From the NCBI RefSeq assembly GCF_001011155.1, contig NZ_CP011479.1, positions 4,537,662-4,601,661 of the forward strand: a stretch of 64,000 nucleotides of DNA, in the 5' to 3' direction. The notes under the pieces were generated by a model. It was not told the origin of the DNA. It saw nothing but the letters and a program-made list of their open reading frames with translations, and made no database searches. The stretch is from Hoeflea sp. IMCC20628. GTDB lineage: Bacteria; Pseudomonadota; Alphaproteobacteria; Rhizobiales; Rhizobiaceae. How positions within the stretch are numbered: the stretch's first letter is position 1; the number at the start of each line of letters is the position of its first letter. Below, piece after piece: positions 39,082 through 48,493 of this stretch. The position numbers were made by a program, and so were the translations under genes.

Positions 39082-39225
39082 GAGGATCTCCTTTTGTGAG
39101 AAGCCTCTCATGCCCGGACCGGATTACAGCCCGATGACGCGCGCGTTATGGTTCTGTGACAGCCCCTGGAGACGGAACTATCCGACATGGAGGAGCTGCA
39201 TTTACCCACCCGCCACAAAAATACC

Positions 39226-39289
39226 TAGCAACATTGCTAACTGTCCCTTGACGGCGCCGCGCGGTCGAGATACTTAGCTGTATGGCTAA
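39226..39289 (+). promoter_or_regulatory. Promoter and two operators of the ArsR operon; transcript likely leaderless
   Basis: TTGACG (39248-39253), a 17-base spacer and TACTTA (39271-39276) form a good sigma70 promoter. It predicts transcript start at about 39283, on the ATG (39282-39284). Two palindromes flank it: TAGCAA-CA-TTGCTA (39226-39239) and TTAGC-N6-GCTAA (39274-39289), the second covering the -10 box and the start codon. This is the expected layout for ArsR autorepression. No Shine-Dalgarno sequence is visible. Confidence 0.75.
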
Positions 39290-39623
39290 GCATGATACTG
39301 ATCTCTCGAACCTGTTTCACGCACTGGCGGACCCGACCCGGCGCTCAATCTTGACGCGGCTGGCGCAGGGATCTGCACCGGTGACCGAGTTGGCCAATCC
39401 GACAGGACTGCGCCTGCCCACGGTGATGCGGCATCTTTCGGTGCTGGAGGAAGCTGGGTTGATCGCAACCTCGAAGGACGGGCGGGTGCGCACCTGCGCC
39501 ATCGTGCCTGAGGCGCTGGCGCCGATGCGGACATGGCTCGATGAGCAGAGGCAAATCTGGGAATCCCGGCTCGACCGGTTGGACGATTATGTGAAAACGG
39601 TGATGGAGGAGCAAAAGACATGA
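39282..39623 (+). CDS. ArsR-family transcriptional repressor
   Basis: The 113-residue winged-helix regulator starts MAKHDTDLSNLFHALADPTR. It contains SILTRLAQGSAPVTELANP and LPTVMRHLSVLEEAGLI (recognition helix), as in ArsR/SmtB members. It lacks the metal-site CxC and belongs to the group paired with AHSA1/SRPBCC proteins. The ATG overlaps an operator and the predicted transcript start. Its stop overlaps the next gene by 4 bases (ATGA). Confidence 0.93.
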   Translation: MAKHDTDLSNLFHALADPTRRSILTRLAQGSAPVTELANPTGLRLPTVMRHLSVLEEAGLIATSKDGRVRTCAIVPEALAPMRTWLDEQRQIWESRLDRLDDYVKTVMEEQKT

Positions 39624-40102
39624 CACTGAAACTGGAGCTGGATCCGGCCACGGACTTGAGCTTTACCCGCACGCTGGCCGTGCCGCGGCATCTGATCTGG
39701 GAATGCTGGACGCTGCCGAAGCACATCCCGCACTTCTTCATCCCCGCCCCCCACAAGGTAACCTCGGTGGAGATCGACTTGCGGGTTGGTGGGCGGTTCA
39801 ACACCACCTTCGATGTCGAAGGCAATGTCATGGAAAATCTCGGGGTTTATCTGGAGGTGGTGCCGGAGGAGAAACTGGTGTTCACCGATACCTATAGCGA
39901 AGGCTGGAAACCGGCGCCCGACCCTTTCATGACCGCGATCCTGCTTCTCAAGGATACGCCCGACGGCGGCACCAGCTACACCGCGATTGCCCGTCATCGC
40001 AATCCGGAGACCAGGGCGACGCATGAGCAAATGGGCTTCTTTGATGGCTGGGGCACGGTGGTGACGCAACTCGAAGCCTATGCGAAAGGACTTGTGAGAT
40101 GA
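39620..40102 (+). CDS. SRPBCC/AHSA1-like protein
   Basis: The 160-residue START-like fold protein contains the AHSA1 features TLAVPRHLIWECWTLPKHIP at the N-terminus, VTSVEIDLRVGGRFNTTF, and the C-terminal helix MGFFDGWGTVVTQLEAYA. These proteins bind hydrophobic ligands, and their role beside ArsR repressors is generally unknown. It is coupled by ATGA overlaps both to the ArsR gene and to the next gene. Confidence 0.9.
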   Translation: MTLKLELDPATDLSFTRTLAVPRHLIWECWTLPKHIPHFFIPAPHKVTSVEIDLRVGGRFNTTFDVEGNVMENLGVYLEVVPEEKLVFTDTYSEGWKPAPDPFMTAILLLKDTPDGGTSYTAIARHRNPETRATHEQMGFFDGWGTVVTQLEAYAKGLVR

Positions 40103-40974
40103 GCGGACGTTTTGCGACGCTGACATTTGAACGGCAGTTTGCGGCCCCTGTCACAACCCTGTGGGAAGCCTGGACTGCGCCGGCCGCGCGGGCAGTATGG
40201 GCACCACCTTCGCCCTTGGTTACTGTGGAATTTCTCGAGGCCGATACCCGTGTCGGAGGCCGCGAAGTCTCGCTGTGCAAGGTGGAAGGATTTCCCGACA
40301 CGCGCTGCGAGGCCGGATGGCTGGAGTTGCAGCGGGCTGCGTGCAGCGTCAATTACGAGGTGATCTCGACTGAAGGGGTCACCCAGTCGGCGGCATTGAT
40401 CACGGCGGATTTCTCCAGCGTGGGCGAGGGCAGCCGGGTGATCATGACCGTGCAGCTTTCTTCACTGGCTGAAGACATGGAGGACGGCTACCGCGAGGGA
40501 TTTGGCGCCGGGCTGGACAATCTGGTGGCGGTGAGCGAGCGCACGATGCTGCTGAGCCGGGTGATCGAGGCGCCGCGCAATATCGTCTGGGGCGCCTGGC
40601 TCAACCCGGAATCCCTGCCCAAATGGTGGGGGCCGGACGGGTTTACCTGCCGTACCAGGCGAATCGACCTGCGGGCCGGCGGCGAATGGGTGTTCGACAT
40701 GATCGGGCCGGACGGTACGGTCTACCCCAACCACCACATCTATGGTGATGTCAAAACCGAGGACCGGATCAGCTACACGCTGCTTTGGGGCGAGAACGGA
40801 CCAAAGCATGCCGATGCCTGGGTTTCGTTTGAGAATCAGGGCGGGGCCACGAAAGTCACATTGGGCATGGTGTTCAGCACGGCAGCGGAATTTCAGCAGG
40901 CCAAGGGTTTTGGCGCGGTGGAACTCGGCCAGCAAACGCTGGGCAAGTTGGCACGCAGTGTCGGCGCGGCTTGA
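40099..40974 (+). CDS. Tandem AHSA1/SRPBCC-domain protein
   Basis: The 291-residue protein contains two AHSA1-like domains. The first is at about 1-145 (FERQFAAPVTTLWEAWTAPA and YREGFGAGLDNLVAV). The second is at about 150-290 (LSRVIEAPRNIVWGAWLNPE, LPKWWGPDGFTCRTRRIDLR and RAGGEWVFDMIGPDG). Each looks complete, so it arose by fusion or duplication. It is the last gene of the ArsR operon, so the operon encodes three such domains. Function is unknown. Confidence 0.9.
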   Translation: MSGRFATLTFERQFAAPVTTLWEAWTAPAARAVWAPPSPLVTVEFLEADTRVGGREVSLCKVEGFPDTRCEAGWLELQRAACSVNYEVISTEGVTQSAALITADFSSVGEGSRVIMTVQLSSLAEDMEDGYREGFGAGLDNLVAVSERTMLLSRVIEAPRNIVWGAWLNPESLPKWWGPDGFTCRTRRIDLRAGGEWVFDMIGPDGTVYPNHHIYGDVKTEDRISYTLLWGENGPKHADAWVSFENQGGATKVTLGMVFSTAAEFQQAKGFGAVELGQQTLGKLARSVGAA

Positions 40975-41037
40975 TATGTATTGATCTGTTGCCTCTGCCA
41001 GCATCGTCCGGGCGGCTGCCATTGATGATCAGACAGC

Positions 41038-41736
41038 CTAACTTTCTGCGCTTTCCACACCCTCTTCCGGCAGTGCATGCCGCTGCATCAGCGGCAGTTG
41101 CGCCAGCGTGAAGACGATCGACAGCGGCATGTTGCCCCAGACCTTGAAGGTGATCCAGAAGTCGGTGGAGAAATTGCGCCAGATCACCTCGTTGATCACC
41201 GCCATCAGCAGGAAGAACAGGCCCCAGCGGAAGGTCAGGATGCGCCAGCCTTCGGCGTCGAGCTTGAAGGCGGAATCAAACACGTAGCCGAGGAACGATT
41301 TCCCGAACAGCAAGCCGCCCAGCAGGATGGCGCCAAACATGGTGTTGATGATGGTCGGCTTGACCTTGATGAAGGTCTCGTCCTGCAGCCACAGCGTCAG
41401 CGCGCCGAAGATCAGCACGATGACGCCCGACAAGAGCGGCATGATCGGCAGGGTGCGGGTCAGGATCCAGGATGCGGTCAGCGCAATCGCCGTGGCGATC
41501 ATGAAGCAGGCAGTGCCGACAAAGATCGGACCGCCGATATCGGCCAGGAACGGCACCCGTTCGGCAATCCAGGCGCCCTTGGAATTGGCGAAGAAAAACA
41601 CCAGCAGCGGTCCGAGTTCGAGCACCAGCTTGAGCAGCGGATTGACGTGCTTGCGCTTCGGGTCGCCAGGATCACGCTCGAATATATGGATGTCTTGGTC
41701 GGCAGCCTCGGCTTCGAGTGGCTTGCGGTCGCTCAT
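41038..41736 (-). CDS. yciB: Inner-membrane septation protein YciB/IspZ
   Basis: The 232-residue protein has five or six hydrophobic helices. [37 protein letters not shown] and [20 protein letters not shown] are YciB/IspZ signatures. It affects envelope and septum synthesis. The start codon overlaps the ftsY stop by four bases, so it is translationally coupled as the last gene of the dapF-mtaB-ftsY-yciB operon. Confidence 0.94.
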   Translation of the reverse strand: MSDRKPLEAEAADQDIHIFERDPGDPKRKHVNPLLKLVLELGPLLVFFFANSKGAWIAERVPFLADIGGPIFVGTACFMIATAIALTASWILTRTLPIMPLLSGVIVLIFGALTLWLQDETFIKVKPTIINTMFGAILLGGLLFGKSFLGYVFDSAFKLDAEGWRILTFRWGLFFLLMAVINEVIWRNFSTDFWITFKVWGNMPLSIVFTLAQLPLMQRHALPEEGVESAES

Positions 41737-43376
41737 TTGACTTCTCCGGTCGGTTGTCCGGCAATGGCTGATGCGAAATCAGCCGCCTCAAAGGGTTCGA
41801 GATCGTCTACACCCTCGCCGACACCGACGAAATAGACAGGCAATTTATGTTTGGCGGCAATGGCGACAAGGATGCCGCCGCGGGCGGTGCCGTCGAGCTT
41901 GGTCATCACCAGCCCGTTGACGCCGGCGACATTGCGGAAGATCTCGACTTGGCCCAGCGCATTCTGACCGGTGGTGGCGTCGAGCGTCTGCAGCACCGTG
42001 TGCGGTGCGTCGGGGTCGAGTTTCTTGATGACCCGAACCACCTTGGCCAGCTCATCCATCAGCTCGGTGCGGTTTTGCAGCCGTCCGGCGGTGTCGATGA
42101 TCAGCACGTCGGCGCCGTCAGTGCGGGCGGACTCGAAGGCCTCATAGGCCAGGCCAGCGGCATCGGCGCCAAGCTTGGTCGAAACCACTTTCGAGCCGGT
42201 GCGGTCGCCCCAGATCTTCAGCTGCTCGATGGCAGCAGCGCGGAATGTGTCGCCGGCAGCAAGCATCACCTTCAGCCCGCCGGAGCTCAGCTTTGCGGCG
42301 AGCTTGCCGATGGTGGTGGTCTTGCCGGTGCCGTTGACGCCGACGACCAGAATCACATGTGGCTTGTGGCTCAGATCAAGTTCAAGCGGCCTGGCCACCG
42401 GCTCCAGAACGCGTGTGATCTCCTCGGCCATGACCTTCTCCACTTCCGCCGGCGAAATGTCCTTGCCGTAGCGGGTGGCAGACAACACGCCGGTGATCTT
42501 CATTGCGGTCTCGACGCCCAGATCGGCCTGAAGCAGAATGTCTTCCAGCTCTTCCAGCGTGTCATCATCCAGCTTGCGCTTGGTGAAGATGCCGCTGATC
42601 TGGCCGGTCAGCTGACCGGAAGTGCGCGACAGGCCCTGGCGCAGACGCTGCCACCAGTTGGATTTCTCTTCCGCCACCGGCTCAGGCGCAACAACCGGCT
42701 CCAGCGGGGACACGGTATCGCGAACAACCACGCTGCGCTGCGCCGGCTCCTGTGTGGGCTCTGGCGTTTCGTCGGGCACGGGCGGGACGGCCGGATCGGC
42801 GGACAGTTCTTCCGGGGTCAGCCCGTCCTCGGGGCCTTCTTCCACGGGTTCGGCGTGAATCGGGGCTTCGGTCGCATGGTCTTTATCAACCGGAGCGGCC
42901 GGTGGCAGCTCATCGGTGGCCGCCATTTCCGGGGTGACCTGCATGCCGCCGCCATCCTGAGGCAAGGCCTTGGACGCCGTGTCTTGCGATGCGGGTTCCG
43001 GTGTTTCGTCGGGCACGGGCGCGAGGACCGGATCGGCGGACAGTTCCTCCGGGGTCAGCCCGTCCTCGGGGCCTTCTTCCACGGGGTCGGCATGTATCGG
43101 CGGTTCGCCCGCATGCTCTTTGTCAGCAGGCGCGGGCGGTGACAGCTCATCAGCAACCGCTGTCTCCGGGGTGAACTGCATCTCGCCGCCATCGTGCGGG
43201 AAAGACTGTTCTGGCGCAGCTGCGGGCGTGGCGGATGCGAGCGGCGCCTCGGGTTCGGATGCTGCCTCGGGTGCGGTTTCGGCCGCTGAATCCGGCGCCG
43301 GTTCAGCCGCGGGGTCCGGCGCGACTTCCTTGTTTCGCCCGAAGGAGAAAACTTTCTTGATGAAGCTGAGCGCCAT
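41733..43376 (-). CDS. ftsY: Signal-recognition-particle receptor FtsY with repetitive acidic N-terminus
   Basis: The membrane-associated SRP receptor GTPase is 547 residues long. The NG domain occupies about 245-545, with [15 protein letters not shown] (G1), [19 protein letters not shown] (G3) and [10 protein letters not shown] (G4). The N-terminal A domain is acidic and Pro/Ala-rich, and holds two copies of a 79-residue repeat (59-137 and 138-216; core [17 protein letters not shown]). The repeat makes it longer than usual. Ffh, its partner, is encoded at 56.5 kb. Confidence 0.95.
   Translation of the reverse strand: MALSFIKKVFSFGRNKEVAPDPAAEPAPDSAAETAPEAASEPEAPLASATPAAAPEQSFPHDGGEMQFTPETAVADELSPPAPADKEHAGEPPIHADPVEEGPEDGLTPEELSADPVLAPVPDETPEPASQDTASKALPQDGGGMQVTPEMAATDELPPAAPVDKDHATEAPIHAEPVEEGPEDGLTPEELSADPAVPPVPDETPEPTQEPAQRSVVVRDTVSPLEPVVAPEPVAEEKSNWWQRLRQGLSRTSGQLTGQISGIFTKRKLDDDTLEELEDILLQADLGVETAMKITGVLSATRYGKDISPAEVEKVMAEEITRVLEPVARPLELDLSHKPHVILVVGVNGTGKTTTIGKLAAKLSSGGLKVMLAAGDTFRAAAIEQLKIWGDRTGSKVVSTKLGADAAGLAYEAFESARTDGADVLIIDTAGRLQNRTELMDELAKVVRVIKKLDPDAPHTVLQTLDATTGQNALGQVEIFRNVAGVNGLVMTKLDGTARGGILVAIAAKHKLPVYFVGVGEGVDDLEPFEAADFASAIAGQPTGEVK
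42729..43202 (-). repeat. Tandem 237-bp repeat inside ftsY
   Basis: Two in-frame copies of 79 codons (43202-42966 and 42965-42729) encode the acidic A-domain repeat. The most alike stretch is near 42770-42860 versus 43007-43097, where the DNA is nearly identical; the rest has diverged. This indicates a fairly old duplication under coding constraint, or recurrent exchange. Confidence 0.85.
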
Positions 43377-43400
43377 GCCTGTCTGTCGTCCTTGCTGGGG

Positions 43401-44711
43401 TCAGCCTGCGGCGCGGGCCGGGGTGGTGTTCCCCTCCGCTGCCGTGCCAACCAGTTCGCCGGTCAGGTGATCGCCATCCCGTCCGGTCACCCTTATCACC
43501 GCCATCTGGCCCCTTGGCGCGTTTGACGCAACCACCGGGGTGAAATTTTCCGTCCGCGCCGTGCCTGAAAACTCGACCAGCACCGAATGGGTATCGCCGT
43601 TTTCGACCATTTTTGCGAGATGCGCGTCATAGGCTTTTTCGCCATGCGCCCGCAGCCGTGCAGCGCGGGTCTTGATCAGTCCGCGGTCAAGCTGCGGCAT
43701 CCGTGCGGCCGGTGTTCCCTCGCGCGGCGAATAGGGAAACACATGCAGGAAGGCAATGCCGCACTCGTCGATGATGTCGAGCGAGCGGGCGAACATCTCT
43801 TCCGTCTCGGTCGGAAATCCGGCAATCAAATCGGCGCCGAAGGCAAATCCCGGCCTCAGATCGCGCACCGTGCGGCAGAACTTGATCGCGTCATCGCGCC
43901 TGTGCCGCCGTTTCATCCGCTTGAGAATCATGTCGTCGCCATGCTGCAGCGACAGGTGCAGATGCGGCATGAAGCGCGGTTCATCCGCAATCAGATCCAT
44001 CAGCGCGTCATCGACCTCGATCGAATCAATCGACGACAGCCTGAGCCGCTTCAGCTCCGGCACTTGCCTGAGAATCGTCGCAGCCAGCGTTCCGAGCTTT
44101 GGCTGTCCGGGCAGGTCGGCGCCATAGCTGGTGGCGTCAACGCCGGTGATGACGACTTCGTCATAGCCGTTGTCGACCAGCTTGGCGATCTGCTCGACAA
44201 CCGCACCCATCGGCACCGAGCGGGAATTGCCGCGGCCAAAGGGGATGACGCAGAAGGTGCAGCGGTGATCACAACCGTTCTGCACCTGGACGAAGGCGCG
44301 GGCATGGCCGGACACCGCCTCGATCATCTGCGGCGCGGTTTCGCGCACCGACATGATGTCGTTGACGCGGATCTTTTCGCTGTCGTCGACGCCGAAGTCC
44401 GGCAGTTTCTTGTAGGTCGAAACCCGGCCCTTGTCGTCATTGCCGATCACCGCGTCAACTTCGGCCATCGCCGCAAAGGTCTCCGGCTCGGTCTGTGCGG
44501 CGCAGCCCGACACGACGATGCGGGCATGCGGGTTTTCGCGTCGCGCCCGGCGGATCGATTGCCGCGCCTGGCGCACCGCGTCAGCGGTCACCGCGCAGGT
44601 GTTGACCAGAATCGCATTGTTGAGCCCGGCGGTTTCGGCCGCATTGCGCATGGTCTCGGATTCGAACGTGTTGAGCCGGCATCCGAATGTCAGGACGCGG
44701 ACACCGCTCAC
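43401..44711 (-). CDS. mtaB: tRNA t6A37 methylthiotransferase MtaB
   Basis: This radical-SAM enzyme adds the 2-methylthio group to t6A37 of ANN-decoding tRNAs. The 436-residue protein has the N-terminal cluster cysteines in [22 protein letters not shown] and [10 protein letters not shown]. The radical-SAM motif [17 protein letters not shown] lies near residue 148, and a TRAM-like end follows. It overlaps dapF by four bases and precedes ftsY by 24 bases. TsaD at the window start makes its substrate modification. Confidence 0.95.
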   Translation of the reverse strand: MSGVRVLTFGCRLNTFESETMRNAAETAGLNNAILVNTCAVTADAVRQARQSIRRARRENPHARIVVSGCAAQTEPETFAAMAEVDAVIGNDDKGRVSTYKKLPDFGVDDSEKIRVNDIMSVRETAPQMIEAVSGHARAFVQVQNGCDHRCTFCVIPFGRGNSRSVPMGAVVEQIAKLVDNGYDEVVITGVDATSYGADLPGQPKLGTLAATILRQVPELKRLRLSSIDSIEVDDALMDLIADEPRFMPHLHLSLQHGDDMILKRMKRRHRRDDAIKFCRTVRDLRPGFAFGADLIAGFPTETEEMFARSLDIIDECGIAFLHVFPYSPREGTPAARMPQLDRGLIKTRAARLRAHGEKAYDAHLAKMVENGDTHSVLVEFSGTARTENFTPVVASNAPRGQMAVIRVTGRDGDHLTGELVGTAAEGNTTPARAAG

Positions 44712-45586
44712 GCCGCCGCCTCATCAGTCAGCCAGCCGCCGGTTGCCGGGTTGATGCGGCCTGAAAATTCCCATTCGGCCGGGCCGGTCATGACCACGTG
44801 ATTGTTGGCGCGCCAGTCGATCTTCAGCGGACCGCCGGGCAGATTGACGGTGACCTGGCGGCCGGTGCGGTCGGTGCGCGACGCCGAGGCCGCCGCAGCA
44901 CAGGCCGCCGAGCCACAGGCGCGGGTGAGGCCGACGCCGCGTTCCCAGGTTCGCAAATCCATGTTGGACGCATCGATCACCCGGGCAATCGAGATATTGG
45001 CGCGCTCGGGAAAGATCGGATGGTTTTCCAACAGCGGTCCGAAGCGTTCCAGATCATAGGACCAGACATCGTCCTTGACCCAGAAAATCGCATGTGGATT
45101 GCCCATCGACATGGCCGACGGCGAGTGCAGCACCGGAGCGTCAATCGGACCGATCTGCAATTCGATGCGGGTGGTGTCGTAAAATTCTTCGGCCAGCGGG
45201 ATCTTGTCCCAGGCAAATTCCGGCACGCCCATGTCGACCGAGATCAGCCCGTCGTCATGCTCTTCGGCATTGAGAATTCCGGCCAGCGTCTTGAAGGTGA
45301 AACTCTTGCGCCCGGTTTCACTTGCCAGCGCCTGCACCACACAGCGTGTGCCATTGCCGCAGGCCTGGGCGCGGGAGCCGTCGCGGTTGAGAATGTCGAT
45401 GCGGTAATCGACGCCGTGGATCTCGGTATCGTGGATCGCCATGATCTGGTCGAAGCCGGTTTTTTCACCCGCCGCCAGCGCGATTGCCGCTTCCGCGGTT
45501 ACGGCATCGCTGCGGCCGCGCATGTCGATGACGACAATGTCGTTGCCCAGTCCGTTCATCTTGGCGAAAGGGACCATCGGTTCCAT
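44708..45586 (-). CDS. dapF: Diaminopimelate epimerase
   Basis: The enzyme converts LL- to meso-diaminopimelate for lysine and peptidoglycan. The 292-residue protein has both catalytic cysteines: [14 protein letters not shown] near residue 76 and [15 protein letters not shown] near 226, plus [15 protein letters not shown] at the start. The open frame reaches 45631; the ATG at 45586 ([12 protein letters not shown]) fits the family. It is the first gene of the operon dapF-mtaB-ftsY-yciB. Confidence 0.96.
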   Translation of the reverse strand: MEPMVPFAKMNGLGNDIVVIDMRGRSDAVTAEAAIALAAGEKTGFDQIMAIHDTEIHGVDYRIDILNRDGSRAQACGNGTRCVVQALASETGRKSFTFKTLAGILNAEEHDDGLISVDMGVPEFAWDKIPLAEEFYDTTRIELQIGPIDAPVLHSPSAMSMGNPHAIFWVKDDVWSYDLERFGPLLENHPIFPERANISIARVIDASNMDLRTWERGVGLTRACGSAACAAAASASRTDRTGRQVTVNLPGGPLKIDWRANNHVVMTGPAEWEFSGRINPATGGWLTDEAAA

Positions 45587-45666
45587 GCTGCGCACCCGTT
45601 GCTGTTGACGGCCTATATGGCAAAAATGCACCGCAATTACCAGTGCCGGGCAGCCGGGCTCAGCGT

Positions 45667-46749
45667 CTAGACGCTTGTTGCTGGCGCTTCCCAGGTCTCG
45701 CCAACATGCAGCGGCCGGAACCGGTCCTTGGCCACACCCTTTTCGGCCAGCTTGGCATGAAGTACTTCCGCAGGCGCGTCGCGGCCTTCGTCGGTCAGCT
45801 GGAAGGTGCCCCAGTGATGGCCCAGCGCATGGTCGGCGCCCGAAAGCAGGAAACCGTCAATCGCCTCGTCGGGATTCTGGTGCTGATCCTTCATGAACCA
45901 GCGCGGCTCATAGGCGCCGACCGGCAGGATCGCGGCGCGGAACTTGCCATGCTTGTCGCGGGCGTTCTTGTAAGGCCGGCCATTGTCGAAGCCGGTGTCG
46001 CCGATATGCAGAATCTTGCCGCCCGGCGTCTCGATCACAAAGGCCGCCCACAGCGCCATCGAGCGGTCATTCATGCCGCGCGCCGACCAATGGTGGCAGG
46101 GTTCGAAATGCACCGTCGCCGGGCCGGATTCGACCGCCTGGCCCCAGTCGGCGGTGATCACCCGCATTGTCGGGGTGTGCGCCTTGATGATGGTGTCATT
46201 GCCGAGCGGCGTGATCACCAGCGGATTGTGCGCCTGTCTCAGCCGCGCCAGCGTCACCAGGTCGAGATGGTCGTAATGATTGTGCGACAGCAGCACCAGG
46301 TCGATGTCCGGCAGATCCTCGAAAGCGATGCCGGGGGCGGTCACCCGCTTCGGTCCGGCAAAGGTGAGCGGACTGGCGCGATCAGACCAGACCGGATCGG
46401 TCAGAATGTTCAGCCCGGCGGTCTGGATCAGCATGGTGGCGTGGCCGACCATTGTAATGCGCAATTGGTCGCCTTCGACGCGAGGCTCGGGCCGGGCAGG
46501 GGCGAACGGGCTTCTGACTGTGGCTGGCCAGCTCACTTGCTTGCCGTTGAACTTCCATCTCAACAGATCGGAAAAGCCTTTTGGCGCCGCGCCATCGGGA
46601 TTGAAGAACCGCACCCCGTCGAAATGGTCGCTGACCGGACCGGAGTGATAGCGGTTGGAGTTGCGGGCTAAAGCCATTGCGGTCCCCGATGCGCCAAGGC
46701 CGAAAACGGCGGCGAGGGCTGAAAATTTGAGAAAGGAGCGGCGTTTCAT
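45667..46749 (-). CDS. Tat-exported MBL-fold metallo-hydrolase (NAPE-PLD/UlaG-like)
   Basis: The 360-residue protein has a twin-arginine-type signal ([17 protein letters not shown]). A beta-lactamase-fold domain follows with the metal motif [12 protein letters not shown] (HxHxDH) near residue 155, [11 protein letters not shown], and [12 protein letters not shown] (metal Asp). This pattern is typical of N-acyl-phosphatidylethanolamine phospholipase D-like or UlaG-like hydrolases. Substrate is unknown; it is not a true metallo-beta-lactamase by motif context. Confidence 0.9.
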   Translation of the reverse strand: MKRRSFLKFSALAAVFGLGASGTAMALARNSNRYHSGPVSDHFDGVRFFNPDGAAPKGFSDLLRWKFNGKQVSWPATVRSPFAPARPEPRVEGDQLRITMVGHATMLIQTAGLNILTDPVWSDRASPLTFAGPKRVTAPGIAFEDLPDIDLVLLSHNHYDHLDLVTLARLRQAHNPLVITPLGNDTIIKAHTPTMRVITADWGQAVESGPATVHFEPCHHWSARGMNDRSMALWAAFVIETPGGKILHIGDTGFDNGRPYKNARDKHGKFRAAILPVGAYEPRWFMKDQHQNPDEAIDGFLLSGADHALGHHWGTFQLTDEGRDAPAEVLHAKLAEKGVAKDRFRPLHVGETWEAPATSV

Positions 46750-46824
46750 CGACAGAATATGGTGCGAGGGGGAGCGGGATCAAGTGAAGCCAGCGATTGC
46801 CAGCCCGGATAGCGGATCTGGCTA

Positions 46825-47628
46825 TCAAGGAATCGCTGCGATCAATTCGGGCCATTGCTTGATAAAAGCGGTCTCCGCCCGGATCCCGGCCGAGCCTTTT
46901 TCGCGTTTCTCGTCCTGGTTGAGGCGGGTAAAGACCAGCCTGCGACCATCCTTTTCAGCCCAGCCGACAAACCAGCCCCAGCCCTTTGCCCGGTCAAAAG
47001 ATCCATCTGCCAGCCGGGGATAGGCGGAGCCGGTCTTGCCGGAAATCATCCAGCCACCGCTGGCGGGTGTGGTTTCAACAATTGCCATGGTCAGGTTGAG
47101 GGCTTGGGGTGTGGCGGGCAGTGTGCGGTTCGTGAGATTGCGCAGGAACGTAACCTGCTCCAGCGGCGCGATCTTCAGGGACGAACTGATCCATGCGCGT
47201 TCCAGCGCGTTGTTCTTGCCCGGGTCACCGCTGAAGTCGGCGTTTCCATAGTCGAAGGTTTCGGCGTAGCGCTGCAGTTTTTTGACCCCCAGAGCAGAGG
47301 TGATCTGTTGGGAATACCAGACCACCGAATATTTCATCCATCGGGTTGGATCGGTTGGCTGGGTCCAGCTCGACCCGCCCCAATCGGGATACCCCTGTTT
47401 GAACGGCAGGACCGGTGCGTTGACGCCGGTGAGAAAGCCGGACTCAAACCCCATCAGGCTCAGCGCAATCTTGAAGGTTGAGGCCGGCGTCACCCGGGAG
47501 CGGCAATCACCCTGCTCAAGCAGCACGTCTCCGGACATTGCATCTGCAATGACGGTGCAAATGGTCTTTGCGCTGGCAGGTGCCGCCGATAACAGGAGAA
47601 CGACGAGCGACGGGAGAATATGTTTCAT
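46825..47628 (-). CDS. Class D (OXA-type) beta-lactamase
   Basis: The 267-residue exported serine hydrolase has a signal peptide of about 20 residues. All class D motifs are present: TPASTFKIALSL (STxK) near residue 49, KYSVVWYSQQ (SxV) near 98, FDYGNADFSGD (YGN) near 124 and MISGKTGSAYP (KTG) near 193. It also has the typical PLEQVTFLRNL. It should hydrolyse penicillins; spectrum cannot be read by eye. It appears to be a stable chromosomal gene without mobile DNA around it. The upstream extension to 47727 is rejected. Confidence 0.93.
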   Translation of the reverse strand: MKHILPSLVVLLLSAAPASAKTICTVIADAMSGDVLLEQGDCRSRVTPASTFKIALSLMGFESGFLTGVNAPVLPFKQGYPDWGGSSWTQPTDPTRWMKYSVVWYSQQITSALGVKKLQRYAETFDYGNADFSGDPGKNNALERAWISSSLKIAPLEQVTFLRNLTNRTLPATPQALNLTMAIVETTPASGGWMISGKTGSAYPRLADGSFDRAKGWGWFVGWAEKDGRRLVFTRLNQDEKREKGSAGIRAETAFIKQWPELIAAIP

Positions 47629-47846
47629 GGCTGCATGATCTACAATTTCAGCTCGTTTGGCAGGGCGAAAATGCGATTTATGCACTGGTTTTGTGATTTC
47701 GCAGATCGAAAGGCTGACACGGGGCATCGACCAGACGAACGGCCCGGACGAACGGCGTGAACCGGTGATGAACGGGGACTTCAGAAACGGTTCAACCGGC
47801 GTGGATCAGGGTGGCGTTATTGAAACCCACACACCGGAGACAGAGC

Positions 47847-48242
47847 ATGTTGACCAAATCCATTCTCACCCTCGCCGCCGCCAGCCTCGCAACCATCCTT
47901 ATCCAGGCACCGGCTCAGGCCAGCGATTCCTCCCGCAACGTCCGTGATCATCGTGCCGCCGCCGAAGTTCAGGTGCGTGACCACCGCATCGCCACACAGC
48001 CCAAGGTTCGCGATCACCGGGCAACCCGCAAGAATGAGGTGGTGAAGGTATCGCGCAAGGATTGCCGCGCCGGTGCCGAAAACCTGCGTCGTTCGGGCTA
48101 CAGACAGATCAAGATGCTCGACTGCCAGGGCACTGAATATTCCTATCTGGCGCAGAAGCACCACGCCCTGTTCGGTGCCAGGATGAATGCCTATTCCGGC
48201 ACGCTGAAGGTGTCTTACATCGGTCCGGTGAAGAAGCACTGA
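47847..48242 (+). CDS. Small secreted protein with VRDHR repeats, unknown function
   Basis: The 131-residue protein has a signal peptide (MLTKSILTLAAASLATILIQ, cut near APAQA). Three VRDHR repeats follow at residues 31, 42 and 53 (exact 11-residue period), then a C-terminal part with two Cys (SRKDCRAGAENLRRSG and KMLDCQGTEYSYL) that could form a disulfide. I recognise no named family. GGAG stands ahead of the ATG at 47847. A hairpin follows the stop. Confidence 0.75.
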   Translation: MLTKSILTLAAASLATILIQAPAQASDSSRNVRDHRAAAEVQVRDHRIATQPKVRDHRATRKNEVVKVSRKDCRAGAENLRRSGYRQIKMLDCQGTEYSYLAQKHHALFGARMNAYSGTLKVSYIGPVKKH

Positions 48243-48278
48243 GCTCGACCTCAGGAAATTGCCACGAAAAAGCGGGAT

Positions 48279-48309
48279 GCAGCGTCGGGGAGCCTTCTCC
48301 CGGCGCTGC
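48279..48309 (+). terminator. Hairpin terminator after the VRDHR gene
   Basis: GCAGCGTCGGG (48279-48289) pairs with CCCGGCGCTGC (48299-48309; one G-U pair), loop of 9 bases, followed by GTCTTG. The U-run is weak but the stem is strong. It separates this gene from the TPP riboswitch. Confidence 0.6.
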
Positions 48310-48387
48310 GTCTTGCCATGTCCGGAAACAACTATCGGCCACCAAACAAAAACCCTTGCATTTGCATGTAAATCCTGTTGAATGCGC

Positions 48388-48486
48388 CTCACCACAGGGG
48401 TGCCGCGTAGAGCCGCGGCTGAGACGCGGGCGCCATGCCCACGGACCCTCGAAGCTGATCTGGATAATGCCAGCGTAGCAAGGAGG
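48388..48486 (+). promoter_or_regulatory. TPP (thiamine pyrophosphate) riboswitch
   Basis: The THI-box core is readable: ACAGGGGTGCCGCG (48394-48407), GGCTGAGACG (48417-48426), GACCCTCGAAGCTGATC (48444-48460) and TGGATAATGCCAGCGTAGC (48461-48479). The ykoF-thiXZY operon follows directly. CCTC at 48387-48390 can pair with GAGG at 48483-48486 inside the ykoF Shine-Dalgarno sequence, which would block translation when TPP binds. Confidence 0.93.
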
Positions 48487-48493
48487 AACCAAG

